From: G963667915 sp965197385
GTDB taxonomy: Bacteria; Acidobacteriota; Vicinamibacteria; Vicinamibacterales; UBA823
NCBI GenBank assembly: GCA_965197385.1
Contig: CBDANA010000006.1
Location: forward strand, 124,001-188,000
Reading direction: 5' to 3'
DNA: 64,000 nucleotides
Below are positions 13,715 through 22,334 of the stretch, one piece after another (position 1 is the stretch's first letter; each line of letters begins with the position of its first letter). The notes beneath the pieces were generated by a model, which had not been told where the DNA came from, did not search any database, and saw only the letters and a program-made list of their open reading frames with translations. The translations under genes were made by a program, and so were the position numbers.

Positions 13715-14749
13715 TCACGCCCGCTTGACCGGCTCGTCCTTCTCGACGCCCGGCGTCTGGACGGCGCCGGCGGCGTCGATGTACCGCCCGAAGATCATCT
13801 TGCCGGCCGTCGTCTGCAATACGCTCGTCACGACGACGTCAATAGTCTTGCCGATGAGCTGGCGTGCGTTGTCGACCACGACCATGGTGCCGTCATCTAG
13901 ATAGGCCACCCCCTGGTTGTACTCCTTCCCTTCTTTCAAGATGAACACCTTCATGAACTCGCCAGGCAGCACGACCGGCTTGAGCGCATTCGCCAACTCG
14001 TTGATGTTGAGGACTTCGACGCCACGAAGCTGCGCGACCTGGTTGAGGTTGAAGTCGTTGGTGACGATCTTGCCCTGCATCGTCCGCGCGAGCTCGATCA
14101 GCTTCAGGTCGACTTCGCGCACGTCCGGAAAATCCACGTCGGAGATCATGACGTCGGTCCAGGTCATCTTCTGAATCTTTTGCAGGATGTCGAGTCCGCG
14201 GCGCCCCCGGTTTCGCTTGAGGGAATCGGCGGAATCGGCGACCGCCTGCAACTCCCTCAGCACGAACTGCGGCACGACCAGTGTCCCATCCAGGAACCCC
14301 GCTTCGCACACGTCGGCGATCCGGCCGTCGATGATCGCGCTCGTGTCCAGAATCTTGTACTGGCTCGATGGGCGCGCGTCACGAAACAAGCGAGCCAGCC
14401 GCGCCGGGTCGAGCCATTCGCCGCGCCGCACACCGATCATGAGGCCTAAGTACGGCAACAAGATCAGCACGGATCCGTACAGCAGCGACACACGCCGGTC
14501 GTCGAGCCGATCGAACGGAACGACACTTGCGATCGCGCCCGCCAGCACGAGTCCCACGAGCGCACCAGCTGTGCCGCCCAACAACCGGGTACCCGGCGCA
14601 TCCCGAACGGCGCGCTCAATCAGCAGGATGACACACGCCACCGCGGCACCGACGGCCGCGTTGACCGCCCACCCCTGGTCCACGGGCCGGATCTGCACCG
14701 CAACCGCGGCGACCAGCACCACGAGCGAAAGCCGCATGACCAACGACAT
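13715..14749 (-). CDS. PIN and TRAM domain membrane protein (YacL-like)
   Basis: 344 residues: four hydrophobic segments in the first ~110 residues, then a PIN ribonuclease-like domain with acidic residues (LDTSAIIDGRIADVCEAGFL, ELQAVADS, VTNDFNLN), and a C-terminal TRAM RNA-binding domain (GKEYNQGVAYLDDGTMVVVD). This matches the YacL/PilT-TRAM family, usually located next to radA or ispD in many bacteria, as here. The substrate is unknown. The ATG at 14749 was preferred to an adjoining in-frame GTG at 14752. Confidence 0.88.
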   Translation of the reverse strand: MSLVMRLSLVVLVAAVAVQIRPVDQGWAVNAAVGAAVACVILLIERAVRDAPGTRLLGGTAGALVGLVLAGAIASVVPFDRLDDRRVSLLYGSVLILLPYLGLMIGVRRGEWLDPARLARLFRDARPSSQYKILDTSAIIDGRIADVCEAGFLDGTLVVPQFVLRELQAVADSADSLKRNRGRRGLDILQKIQKMTWTDVMISDVDFPDVREVDLKLIELARTMQGKIVTNDFNLNQVAQLRGVEVLNINELANALKPVVLPGEFMKVFILKEGKEYNQGVAYLDDGTMVVVDNARQLIGKTIDVVVTSVLQTTAGKMIFGRYIDAAGAVQTPGVEKDEPVKRA

Positions 14750-14852
14750 CACATAGCCGACTCACACATCAACACGGGGAGACACCCAGGAGGCTATGAA
14801 ACTGCTTCTCGCCTCATGTGTCAAAACTCGCGCGAGTGTTCACCACGGGCCG

Positions 14853-16214
14853 TTAGGCGATCAGGGCGTCGAGCGCCTCCCCCACCGTCTTGACTCCCAC
14901 GATGTCGCACCCCGCGTCGTCGCTCGCCTCGCGGTTGGCATCGGGAACCACGCAGCGTCGAAAGCCGAGCTGTGCGGCTTCCCGGACCCGCAGCATGGCC
15001 TGGCTGATGCCGCGGACCTCACCCGCCAGTCCGATTTCACCAAACGTCGCGGTACGTGATTCGACCGGCCGGTTGCGAACGCTCGACGCCACGGCCGCGA
15101 CGATACCGAGATCGGCGGCCGGCTCACCGACGGACATGCCGCCGGCGATGTTCACGAAGACGTCTTCGCCCATCACAGACAGACCGACTCGCTTCTCGAG
15201 CACCGTCAAGAGCAACGCCAAGCGATGGAGGTCGACCCCACTCGCCGTCCGCCGCGCCTGGCCGTAGGTGCCGGCGCTCACAAGCGCCTGCACCTCGACC
15301 AGGATCGGCCGCGACCCCTCGATGCTGCACAAGACCGCGGATCCCGGCGCGCCGACCGACCGCTCGGCGAGAAACAGCTGGGACGGGTTCGCGACCGGCC
15401 GCAATCCGCAGTCGGTCATCTCGAAGACGCCCAGCTCGCTCACCGCCCCGAACCTGTTCTTGACGGCTCTGACGATCCGGTGCGATTGGTACCGCTCGCC
15501 TTCAAAGTAGAGCACGGTGTCGACGATGTGCTCGAGCGCCTTGGGACCGGCCAGCGCGCCATCTTTCGTGACGTGGCCGATGAGGAACGTCGGAATGTGA
15601 TGGCGCTTGGCGCCGAACAGCAGCTGCGTAGCCGCCTCCCGAATCTGCCCGATGCTGCCGGGGGACGACTGCAGCTTGATCGAAAAGATCGTCTGAACCG
15701 AATCCACGATGATGAGCGACGGACGCTGCCGCGCGATCTCCTCGAGGATCCGCTCGAGGCAGGTTTCGGCCAGCAGATAGAGCGGCGCTCGGCCGATCCC
15801 CAGACGCTCTCCCCGCACTTTGATCTGCTGCTCGGATTCTTCTCCCGAGCAGTACAGCACCGGGCCGACGGCGGCGGCCACATGGGCCGCAGCCTGCAGG
15901 AGGAGTGTCGACTTGCCGATTCCCGGTTCCCCGCCGAGCAGGATGAGCGAGCCCGGCACCGCACCGCCGCCGAGCACGCGATCAAGCTCGCCGATGCCCA
16001 TGGCGAGCCGTTCCATCTTCGCCATCTCGACGTCGGCATAGAGCCGCGCGCCGGTGGCCGACGAGAGACCCGGGCGTTCGTTGTCCGCGGCGGACGCTGG
16101 CGACATCCGCTCCTCGACCAGCGAGTTCCAGGCCCCGCAGTCGGGGCAGCGCCCGAGCCACTTCTGGGCCTGGGCGCCGCATGACTGGCACACGAAGAAG
16201 GTGCGGGGCTTCAT
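14853..16214 (-). CDS. radA: DNA repair protein RadA (Sms)
   Basis: RecA-related ATPase that drives branch migration of recombination intermediates. 453 residues from MKPRTFFVCQSCGAQAQKW. It has the N-terminal C4 zinc finger (CQSC...CPDC), Walker A GEPGIGKSTLLLQ, Walker B LIIVDSVQTI, the diagnostic KNRFG motif, and a Lon-protease-like C-terminal domain (GGMSVGEPAADLGIVAA). The longer open frame from 16262 would lack the family start and run to within 8 nt of dnaB. Confidence 0.96.
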   Translation of the reverse strand: MKPRTFFVCQSCGAQAQKWLGRCPDCGAWNSLVEERMSPASAADNERPGLSSATGARLYADVEMAKMERLAMGIGELDRVLGGGAVPGSLILLGGEPGIGKSTLLLQAAAHVAAAVGPVLYCSGEESEQQIKVRGERLGIGRAPLYLLAETCLERILEEIARQRPSLIIVDSVQTIFSIKLQSSPGSIGQIREAATQLLFGAKRHHIPTFLIGHVTKDGALAGPKALEHIVDTVLYFEGERYQSHRIVRAVKNRFGAVSELGVFEMTDCGLRPVANPSQLFLAERSVGAPGSAVLCSIEGSRPILVEVQALVSAGTYGQARRTASGVDLHRLALLLTVLEKRVGLSVMGEDVFVNIAGGMSVGEPAADLGIVAAVASSVRNRPVESRTATFGEIGLAGEVRGISQAMLRVREAAQLGFRRCVVPDANREASDDAGCDIVGVKTVGEALDALIA

Positions 16215-16269
16215 GAGTCGGGGTGCCTCGTCGCCCGCGATGCGACTCCGGGCTTCCACCACAGGCTGC

Positions 16270-17610
16270 TCACCGAGACGCCGTCGTCTGGTTCTCGAAG
16301 CGCGTGAGCTCCTTGAGGAACGCCAGTCGAACGACGCCGGTCGGGCCGTTCCGCTGCTTGCCGACGATGAGCTCGGCGGTGTTCTCGTTTTCCGGCTGCG
16401 GATTGTATTGATCCTCCCGGTAGATGAAGATCACGACGTCGGCATCCTGCTCGAGCGCGCCGGACTCTCGAAGATCCGACAGCAGGGGCCGGTGGTCGGA
16501 TCGCGACTCGGGGGCGCGGCTGAGCTGGGACAGGACGACGACCGGCACGTTGAGCTCCTTGGCGAGCCCCTTCAACGACCGGGAGATCGACGCCAGCTCC
16601 TGGGTTCGGTTCTCAAACCGGCCGCGCCCCTGCATCAGTTGGATGTAGTCGACGATGAGCAGGTGTAGCCCCTGCTCGGCCATGAGCCGGCGCGCCTTGG
16701 CTCGCATTTCCAACACGCCAATCGCCGCCGTGTCGTCGATGAACACGCGCGCATCGGCCAGCCGGCCCAGCGCGTGGGACAGGTGGCCGTAATCCTGCTC
16801 GTTCAAGAAGCCGCCCCGGAACCGGTGCGCATCGATCCTGGCCTCCGACGTGAGCATCCGCATGAACAGCTGCTCCTTCGACATTTCGAGGCTGAACATG
16901 CCGACCGTCCTGTCGGTCTTGGTTCCGACGTGCTGCGCGATGTTCAGCACGAGACTGGTCTTCCCCATCGACGGCCGGGCCGCAATGATGACCAGGTCCG
17001 AGGGTTGCAGGCCGGATGTCAGGGCATCTAGATCCGTGAAGCCGCTCGGCACGCCCGTGAGGAGCCCCTTGTGCTGCTGCAGCTTCTCGATCGCGTCGAA
17101 GCTGCCCTGCACGAGCTCGCGCAGCGGCACGAAGCCGGACTGGATCCGACCTTCGGCAATCTCGAAAATCGACCGTTCGGCCTCGTCGAGCTGTACATCG
17201 GCGTCCGCCTCGGCTTCGTAGGCCGTGGTGAGGATCTTGTTGGCGGAGTAGATCAAATTCCGGAGGGTCGACTTCTCCTTCACGATACGCGCGTAGTACT
17301 CGACGTTGGTCGAGTGCGGCACGCCGTCGACGAGACCAGCGATATAGGCCGGGCCACCCACCTCATCCAGGTCGCCGGAGCGCCCGAGTTCCTCCTTCAA
17401 GGTGACGAGATCGATGACCTCACGGCGCTCGCTCAGGCCAACCATCTTGTCGAAGATCCGGCGATGCGCGTCGCGGTAGAAGTCGCCGGCGTCGATCAAC
17501 TCGGCCGCGAGGTTGAAGGCCTCGTTATGGATGAGGACGGCGCCGAGCACGCACTTCTCGGCTTCCAGATTGTGTGGGAGCGAGCGCTCCGTGACAGCGG
17601 TTTCGGCCAT
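16270..17610 (-). CDS. dnaB: Replicative DNA helicase DnaB
   Basis: Hexameric helicase that unwinds the replication fork. 446 residues: N-terminal domain (PHNLEAEKCVLGAVLIHNEA) and C-terminal RecA-like domain with Walker A IIAARPSMGKTS and LLIVDYIQLMQG. No intein is seen. It follows rplI by 100 nt, in the widespread rpsF-rpsR-rplI-dnaB-radA order. Confidence 0.97.
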   Translation of the reverse strand: MAETAVTERSLPHNLEAEKCVLGAVLIHNEAFNLAAELIDAGDFYRDAHRRIFDKMVGLSERREVIDLVTLKEELGRSGDLDEVGGPAYIAGLVDGVPHSTNVEYYARIVKEKSTLRNLIYSANKILTTAYEAEADADVQLDEAERSIFEIAEGRIQSGFVPLRELVQGSFDAIEKLQQHKGLLTGVPSGFTDLDALTSGLQPSDLVIIAARPSMGKTSLVLNIAQHVGTKTDRTVGMFSLEMSKEQLFMRMLTSEARIDAHRFRGGFLNEQDYGHLSHALGRLADARVFIDDTAAIGVLEMRAKARRLMAEQGLHLLIVDYIQLMQGRGRFENRTQELASISRSLKGLAKELNVPVVVLSQLSRAPESRSDHRPLLSDLRESGALEQDADVVIFIYREDQYNPQPENENTAELIVGKQRNGPTGVVRLAFLKELTRFENQTTASR

Positions 17611-17710
17611 GGCCGGCGGGTCCGTCCTCGGCGCGGGCCGTGAGGCCTGCGCGGCAGGGTGTCAGTCTACCAGAGCAGCGCCCGCGGAGGCCGACGCGTG
17701 TGGGCCGCCT

Positions 17711-18166
17711 TTACTCGTCCGTCTCTGCCTTGACGACCTTGAGCGCGACCTGCGCCGTGACCTCTCGGTGCACCTTGATCGGTACGGTGAAATCACCCAG
17801 CTTTCTGATCGGCTCGTCCAACTGCACTTTTCGCTTGTCGACCTCGAGCCCCTGGGCCGCCAGACACCCGGCGACGTCGGCCGCCGTAACCGACCCGTAC
17901 AGTGCGTCCTGGTCCCCGACCCGGCGGGCAACCACGCACGCGACCGCGCCAATCCTGGCCGCAAACGCCTCGGCCGCTTGCTTCTCGCCGGCTTCCCGCA
18001 CCTCCACCAGCTTGCGCTCGCGCTCGATCTGCCGGCGGTTGCCGACGGTCACCGGCAGCGCCAACTTGCGCGGCAGCAGATAGTTTCGTGCGTAGCCGGC
18101 CGCGACGTTGACGACGTTGCCGCGCCGGCCCAGGTTGTCCACGTGCTCTCGCAGAATGATTTCCAT
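17711..18166 (-). CDS. rplI: 50S ribosomal protein L9
   Basis: Elongated protein at the base of the L1 stalk. 151 residues starting MEIILREHVDNLGRRGNVVN with the family motif GYARNYLLPRKLALP; the long connecting helix carries the ERERKLVEVREAGEKQA stretch. ATG at 18166 with GGAGTG about 7 nt upstream. Cotranscribed with rpsR. Confidence 0.97.
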   Translation of the reverse strand: MEIILREHVDNLGRRGNVVNVAAGYARNYLLPRKLALPVTVGNRRQIERERKLVEVREAGEKQAAEAFAARIGAVACVVARRVGDQDALYGSVTAADVAGCLAAQGLEVDKRKVQLDEPIRKLGDFTVPIKVHREVTAQVALKVVKAETDE

Positions 18167-18196
18167 GCTTTCACTCCGGTGGCCCGCGCGCGACTG

Positions 18197-18499
18197 TCAG
18201 TCGGTCACGTACGGCACCAGCGCCAACTGCCGCGCCCGCTTGATGGCGGTCTGGAGCTTGCGCTGATGCATGGTGCACGTACCCGAGATCCGGCGAGGCT
18301 GAATCTTGCCCCGCTCCGGAATGAACGGCATCAGCAGCCGCACGTCTTTGTAGTCGATGTAGTCGATCTTGTCGACGCAGAAGCGGCACACCTTGCGCCG
18401 GCGGAACAGCCCGCGCCGTCCGCCCCGCTCGCCCCGCTCGCTATCACTCTTGTCGCCGCGCCCGCCGCGTCCGCCGCGTCCGCCTCGTCCTTCCGCCAT
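18197..18499 (-). CDS. rpsR: 30S ribosomal protein S18 with RGG-rich N-terminal tail
   Basis: Small-subunit protein that pairs with S6. 100 residues. The conserved core (KVCRFCVDKIDYIDYKDVRL, then GKIQPRRISGTCTMHQRKLQ) begins near residue 36. The first ~30 residues are an unusual Gly/Arg-rich tail (MAEGRGGRGGRGGRGDKSDS). The DNA of this tail is built of short repeats, so its length may vary. ATG at 18499 with AGGA upstream. Confidence 0.96.
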   Translation of the reverse strand: MAEGRGGRGGRGGRGDKSDSERGERGGRRGLFRRRKVCRFCVDKIDYIDYKDVRLLMPFIPERGKIQPRRISGTCTMHQRKLQTAIKRARQLALVPYVTD

Positions 18500-18508
18500 G
18501 ATCTCTTC

Positions 18509-18940
18509 CTAGCCTTCCGTGGGAGCCGACGTGTCGGCGGCCGGAGCCGGGGCGGCTTTGACAGCCGCCGGAGGCAATCCTCTGGCCGCACGCCGCCGCT
18601 CGCGCTCCGCCGTCCGCCGGGCCGACCTGCGTTTGGCCAATTCCAGCTCCTCGTCGACCCGGACGACGAGGTGGCGCAGTACGTCGTCGCTGACGCGCAG
18701 GCGCCGCTCCAACTCGGTCACCATCTCGCCTGTGCCCATCAACAGCTCGAGCACGTAGGTGCCCTCCTTGCAGTGGTTGATCTCGTAGGCGAGCTTCCGG
18801 CGGCCCCAGTTGTCCGTCTTGTCGATGCGGCCGCCGAACCGGCTGACGATCGCCTCAACCTGAGCGTGCAGGTCAGCCACGGTCTCATCGGTCGCCGCAG
18901 GCGACACGATGTAGACGAGCTCGTATTGTCTCGCTGACAT
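18509..18940 (-). CDS. rpsF: 30S ribosomal protein S6
   Basis: Small-subunit protein, partner of S18. 143 residues beginning MSARQYELVYIVSPAATDE, with the conserved WGRRKLAYEINHCKEGTYVL motif. The C-terminus has an Ala/Arg-rich extension (AERERRRAARGLPPAAVKAA) beyond the S6 fold. Start 18940 was chosen for its strong AAGGAG Shine-Dalgarno; an upstream ATG at 18967 lacks support. Confidence 0.96.
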   Translation of the reverse strand: MSARQYELVYIVSPAATDETVADLHAQVEAIVSRFGGRIDKTDNWGRRKLAYEINHCKEGTYVLELLMGTGEMVTELERRLRVSDDVLRHLVVRVDEELELAKRRSARRTAERERRRAARGLPPAAVKAAPAPAADTSAPTEG

Positions 18941-19039
18941 AAGGCTCCTTCTGGACTTGACGGCCACTCGCGTGGCAAGGAGTCGAAGGACTCGCGTCGG
19001 TGTCGTGGTTCATGGATGCGGGCTCGGACCTGCCGTACG

Positions 19040-19663
19040 TTACTCCTCGGCTCCCTCGATCGGTTCGTCTTCGTCCGCACCGGCGTCGCTGCCCGGCGGC
19101 CCGTTGAAGCGATTCATCACAGGACCGATACCCTCGACGATGAACGCCTCGACGGCATCAGCCGCTTGGACGACGGCCTCCCGAATCGCCGGCCGTTCTG
19201 AGGTCTCGAATCGCGCCAACACGTGGGCGGCGAGATCGTGCCGGGTGTCGCCGCGGCCGACGCCTACACGCAATCGAGGCACCGTCTGGGTGCCCAACGC
19301 GTCGATCACCGAGCGCAGCCCGTTGTGCCCCCCATCCGAACCGCGGGCCCGCGCGCGAAGCCGCCCCAAGGGCAGGTTCACATCTTCCGCGACGATCAGC
19401 AGGTCGTCAAGCGGGATCCGATAATAGCGTACGAGCGCCGATACGGGGGTGCCACTCAGGTTCATGAACGTGAGCGGCTTGGCCAACATCACGCCCGGCT
19501 CGACCTCACGCGTCCGGGCCATCACCGCCTCGGCCGGCGCCGAGGAAAATTCCACCGCGCGTCGCGCTGCCACCTCGTCCAGCACGTCGAACCCGACGTT
19601 GTGCCGCGTGCCCTCGTATCGACGTCCCGGATTACCCAGCCCGATAATCAATCGCACCCGCAC
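19040..19663 (-). CDS. pth: Peptidyl-tRNA hydrolase
   Basis: Recycles peptidyl-tRNAs released prematurely from ribosomes. 207 residues. The catalytic region GLGNPGRRYEGTRHNVGFDV contains the family Asn and His; FMNLSG and GSDGGHNGLRSVI are also present. The start is GTG at 19663 (MRVRLIIGLGNPG). The C-terminal ~20 residues are acidic. Its 5' side abuts the terminal repeat of a mobile-element-like sequence (19665), so the promoter region may have been altered by insertion. Confidence 0.95.
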   Translation of the reverse strand: MRVRLIIGLGNPGRRYEGTRHNVGFDVLDEVAARRAVEFSSAPAEAVMARTREVEPGVMLAKPLTFMNLSGTPVSALVRYYRIPLDDLLIVAEDVNLPLGRLRARARGSDGGHNGLRSVIDALGTQTVPRLRVGVGRGDTRHDLAAHVLARFETSERPAIREAVVQAADAVEAFIVEGIGPVMNRFNGPPGSDAGADEDEPIEGAEE

Positions 19664-19664
19664 T

Positions 19665-19826
19665 TAACCCCAGAACTCACTTGTGTTGCCACGTCTGGCT
19701 TGTTCTGCCCCGCGAGGGCGGCGTTGCTCCTCAGTCATTTGGGTCCACCAAACTCCTTCGTCGCGCCTTGCCCTCACCGTCCAGCCCGGCGCCAGCCATC
19801 GCCAACACAAGTGAGCTCTGGGGTTA
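19665..19826. mobile_element. MITE-like element type B (162 bp, ~24-bp terminal inverted repeats)
   Basis: A 162-bp sequence bounded by near-perfect inverted repeats: the left end reads TAACCCCAGAACTCACTTGT and the right end is its reverse complement with one mismatch over 24 bases. No transposase is encoded. It lies in the rplY-pth spacer, directly against an element of another type (19830-20005). I know of no published name for it. Confidence 0.7.
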
Positions 19827-19829
19827 GCA

Positions 19830-20005
19830 CCCGTGGTGAAAGTCCGGCGTCGCACCGAGACCCCGCTGAACCCAAGCCGCGGTCGACCTGGGCAAGGCGC
19901 GACGACCGAGCACACCGGGAGTATTTGACCCGTCGTGGACAACGCCCAGCGCCGCCCCTAGCGGGATGCATCGACGGTCGAATGCCGCGGGGCTTTCACC
20001 ACGGG
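19830..20005. mobile_element. MITE-like element type A, copy 1
   Basis: A 176-bp sequence with terminal inverted repeats CCCGTGGTGAAAGTCC and the complementary CTTTCACCACGGG. Three related copies lie at 24032, 34334 and 63130. Copies 1 and 2 share one orientation; copies 3 and 4 are reversed. Non-coding in itself, although stop-free frames run through it. It sits between the 3' end of rplY and the 5' end of pth, next to a type B element. Confidence 0.8.
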
Positions 20006-20035
20006 CTGTTAAGCTCCGAGCGGCGCGGCTAACCG

Positions 20036-20725
20036 CTACGAGGACGAGCCTTCGCCGCCCTCGTCCTGCTCCGCCTTACCCTTCTTGATCACTTCGGGCT
20101 CGGCCTGCTCGCCGATGGCTGCCTCGGCCTCGGCCGCCTCTTCCTCTTCGGTGACTTCGGCCTTCGGCGCCACGACGTGCACCAGCAGCGTGTCCGGCGC
20201 GCTCACCGGCGTCCACACCACGCCCTCGAGGAGCTCGCGCAAGCGAACACCCTGGCCGATCATCAACTCGCTCACGTCGACCTCGAGATGTTCCGGAATC
20301 TCGGCAGGCAGACACTCGATGGCGACTTCCCGATGCACGAAATCCATCAGTCCGCCCTGCTGCTTGACGCCGACCGCCTCCCCCTTCAGAATCACCGGCA
20401 CCGACACGGTGATGACCCGGTCCATCGCCACCCGGTAGAAATCGACGTGGATCAACTCGTCCTTGATGGGATCGAGCTGGTACTGCTTGACCAGGACCTG
20501 GCTGGCTGCCCCGCCGTCGATCGTCAATCCGATCAGCGTGTTCGCGCCAGACTCTGAATACATGATCCGCAGCAGCGGCTTGGGGTCTACCGAGATCGAC
20601 ACGCTGCCGGCCTGCGGATCCACTCCCCCGTACACGACGGCGGGAATCCGTCCGTCGCGCCGCAGCCGCCGCGACTCGTTCTTGCCGAATGTGCTCCGTG
20701 TCACCGCTTCCAGTGTCGCTTCCAT
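20036..20725 (-). CDS. rplY: 50S ribosomal protein L25/general stress protein Ctc
   Basis: Binds 5S rRNA. 229 residues, the long CTC form with a C-terminal TL5 domain. It begins MEATLEAVTRSTFGKNESRR, includes GRIPAVVYGG and a conserved HVDFYRV, and ends in a strongly acidic tail rich in Glu. The start at 20725 gives the family N-terminus; the frame stays open upstream into prs in the wrong context. Follows prs, as in many genomes (prs-rplY-pth). Confidence 0.95.
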   Translation of the reverse strand: MEATLEAVTRSTFGKNESRRLRRDGRIPAVVYGGVDPQAGSVSISVDPKPLLRIMYSESGANTLIGLTIDGGAASQVLVKQYQLDPIKDELIHVDFYRVAMDRVITVSVPVILKGEAVGVKQQGGLMDFVHREVAIECLPAEIPEHLEVDVSELMIGQGVRLRELLEGVVWTPVSAPDTLLVHVVAPKAEVTEEEEAAEAEAAIGEQAEPEVIKKGKAEQDEGGEGSSS

Positions 20726-20751
20726 ACCGTGCCCGCTCTGTTTCGCGCCGC

Positions 20752-21696
20752 TCAGACGAAGAGCGACGACACTGAGGTCTCCTCGTGAATGCTCCGAACC
20801 GCCTTGCCGAGCAGCTTGGCGACCGACAGCACGCGCAGTTTGTCGCAACTCGCGCGTGCGCCGTCGAGCGGAATCGTGTTCGTGACGATGAGGCTCTCCA
20901 GCGGCGACTTCTCGATCCGCTCGAGCGCCGGACCGGACAGCACACCGTGCACCGCGCACGCCAGGACGCGCTTCGCTCCGGCATCAGCCAGCGCCTGCGC
21001 CGCCTTGCACATCGTGCCCGCCGTGTCGATGATGTCGTCCTGGATGATGCAGACGCGCCCTTCGACCCGACCGATCACGTTCATCACCTCGGCCGCCCCG
21101 TCATCGGTGCGCCGCTTATCGATGATCGCCAGGTCGCCATCGAGCCGCTTCGCATAGGCGCGCGCTCGCTCGGCGCCACCCGCGTCGGGTGACACGAGCG
21201 TCAGGTCGGATTCGCCGAGCGTCGACAAGTGCTCGATGATGACCGGTGCCGCAAACAGGTGGTCCACCGGAATGTCGAAGAACCCCTGAATCTGGGCTTT
21301 GTGCAGATCCATGGTCAACACTCGGTTAGCGCCGGCCGCACTGAGCAAATTGGCGACCAGCTTGGCCGAAATCGGCACGCGCGGCTTGTCCTTCCGATCC
21401 TGGCGGGCGTATCCATAATACGGGATGACCGCAGTAATGCGCGACGCCGATGATCGGCGGAACGCATCGATCATCACGCACAACTCGACAAGGTGTTCGT
21501 CGACCGGCGTGCACGTGGGCTGCACGACGAAGACGTCGGTGCCGCGGATATTCTCGTCGATCTGGAACGAGACCTCGCTGTCGGGAAACCGGTGCAGACG
21601 GGCCTGGCCTGTCGAAATGCCGAGGTACTCGGCAATCTCCTGGACCAGTGCTGGATGCGCCGACCCCGAGAACAACTTCAGCTGCCCGCTACCCAT
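20752..21696 (-). CDS. prs: Ribose-phosphate pyrophosphokinase
   Basis: Makes PRPP from ribose 5-phosphate and ATP for nucleotide, histidine and tryptophan synthesis. 314 residues. It contains LKLFSGSAHPALVQEIAEYL at the N-terminus, the catalytic flexible-loop segment DRKDKPRVPISAKLVANLL, and the PRPP-binding motif DDIIDTAGT. ATG at 21696. It lies between tRNA-Gln and rplY. Confidence 0.97.
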   Translation of the reverse strand: MGSGQLKLFSGSAHPALVQEIAEYLGISTGQARLHRFPDSEVSFQIDENIRGTDVFVVQPTCTPVDEHLVELCVMIDAFRRSSASRITAVIPYYGYARQDRKDKPRVPISAKLVANLLSAAGANRVLTMDLHKAQIQGFFDIPVDHLFAAPVIIEHLSTLGESDLTLVSPDAGGAERARAYAKRLDGDLAIIDKRRTDDGAAEVMNVIGRVEGRVCIIQDDIIDTAGTMCKAAQALADAGAKRVLACAVHGVLSGPALERIEKSPLESLIVTNTIPLDGARASCDKLRVLSVAKLLGKAVRSIHEETSVSSLFV

Positions 21697-21727
21697 TCAT
21701 CGACTCGTCGCTCGACACGGCACTAGG

Positions 21728-21802
21728 TGGCTGGGGCGGAAGGATTCGAACCTTCGAATACGGGATCCAAAGTCCCGCGCCTTACCACTTGGCCACGCCC
21801 CA
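21728..21802 (-). tRNA. trnQ: tRNA-Gln(TTG)
   Basis: 75 nt on the minus strand. Acceptor stem TGGGGCG/CGCCCCA, discriminator G, encoded CCA; anticodon loop CTTTGGA gives TTG; T-arm GGTTCGAATCC. It sits immediately upstream of prs and downstream of the ispE region. Confidence 0.98.
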
Positions 21803-21904
21803 TCATCGTCGTTAGCCGACCTCCGCAGCGCCGCTCGCAGGGCCGACGCCCGCGCCGACCGGTACGATCGCGATACCAGACGGGACTGACGAAAGCTCAC
21901 ACTG

Positions 21905-22187
21905 CTAGGCGCCCGTCCGAGTATTCGCGTAGGTCGCGTTTCGAGCGCCGTGGGGCCAGCTGCGAGGCGCGCCGACGAGGCGATGCGCCGCTGCGCATCG
22001 TCGAGGAGGCGCAACGCGGCAGATGGCCCCACGCCGCCGCAACCCGAAGGGCGCGTGGGGGTTGCGGCCGCAGACCACGTCGCACGTCGTCGCCGATGCG
22101 CCGCGGCATCGATTCCTCCGCGCTGCTTGTCTGCGGCTCGCAAGACCCACGCGCGCGGCCCACGCGAAGACTCGGACGGGCGCCTAG
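21905..22187. mobile_element. MITE-like element type C (283 bp, ~26-bp terminal inverted repeats)
   Basis: A 283-bp sequence with ends CTAGGCGCCCGTCCGAGT... and ...ACTCGGACGGGCGCCTAG; the inverted match continues for about 26 bases with one mismatch. The interior holds further dyads (for example ATGCGCCGCTGCGCAT) but no convincing gene. It occupies most of the 532-bp gene-free stretch between tRNA-Gln and ispE; I see nothing in the flanks at 21803-21904 and 22188-22334. Confidence 0.75.
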
Positions 22188-22334
22188 GACCGCCTCACGA
22201 CCACCGGCGCAAATGCTTAGTGTATACGAATGGATCCACGGCCAGCAAGCGACCGAGCCCGGCGACCGGCCCGCGACTACCCGTGCGGTGTCTTGGCACC
22301 TTGAGGTTCACAGCGGTTCCGTCCTCGGCATTCC

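Noticed and set aside
19223..20032. Plus-strand frame running from pth through elements B and A
   Set aside because: It is made of antisense pth plus repeat DNA; the same peptide pattern recurs only because the repeat recurs.
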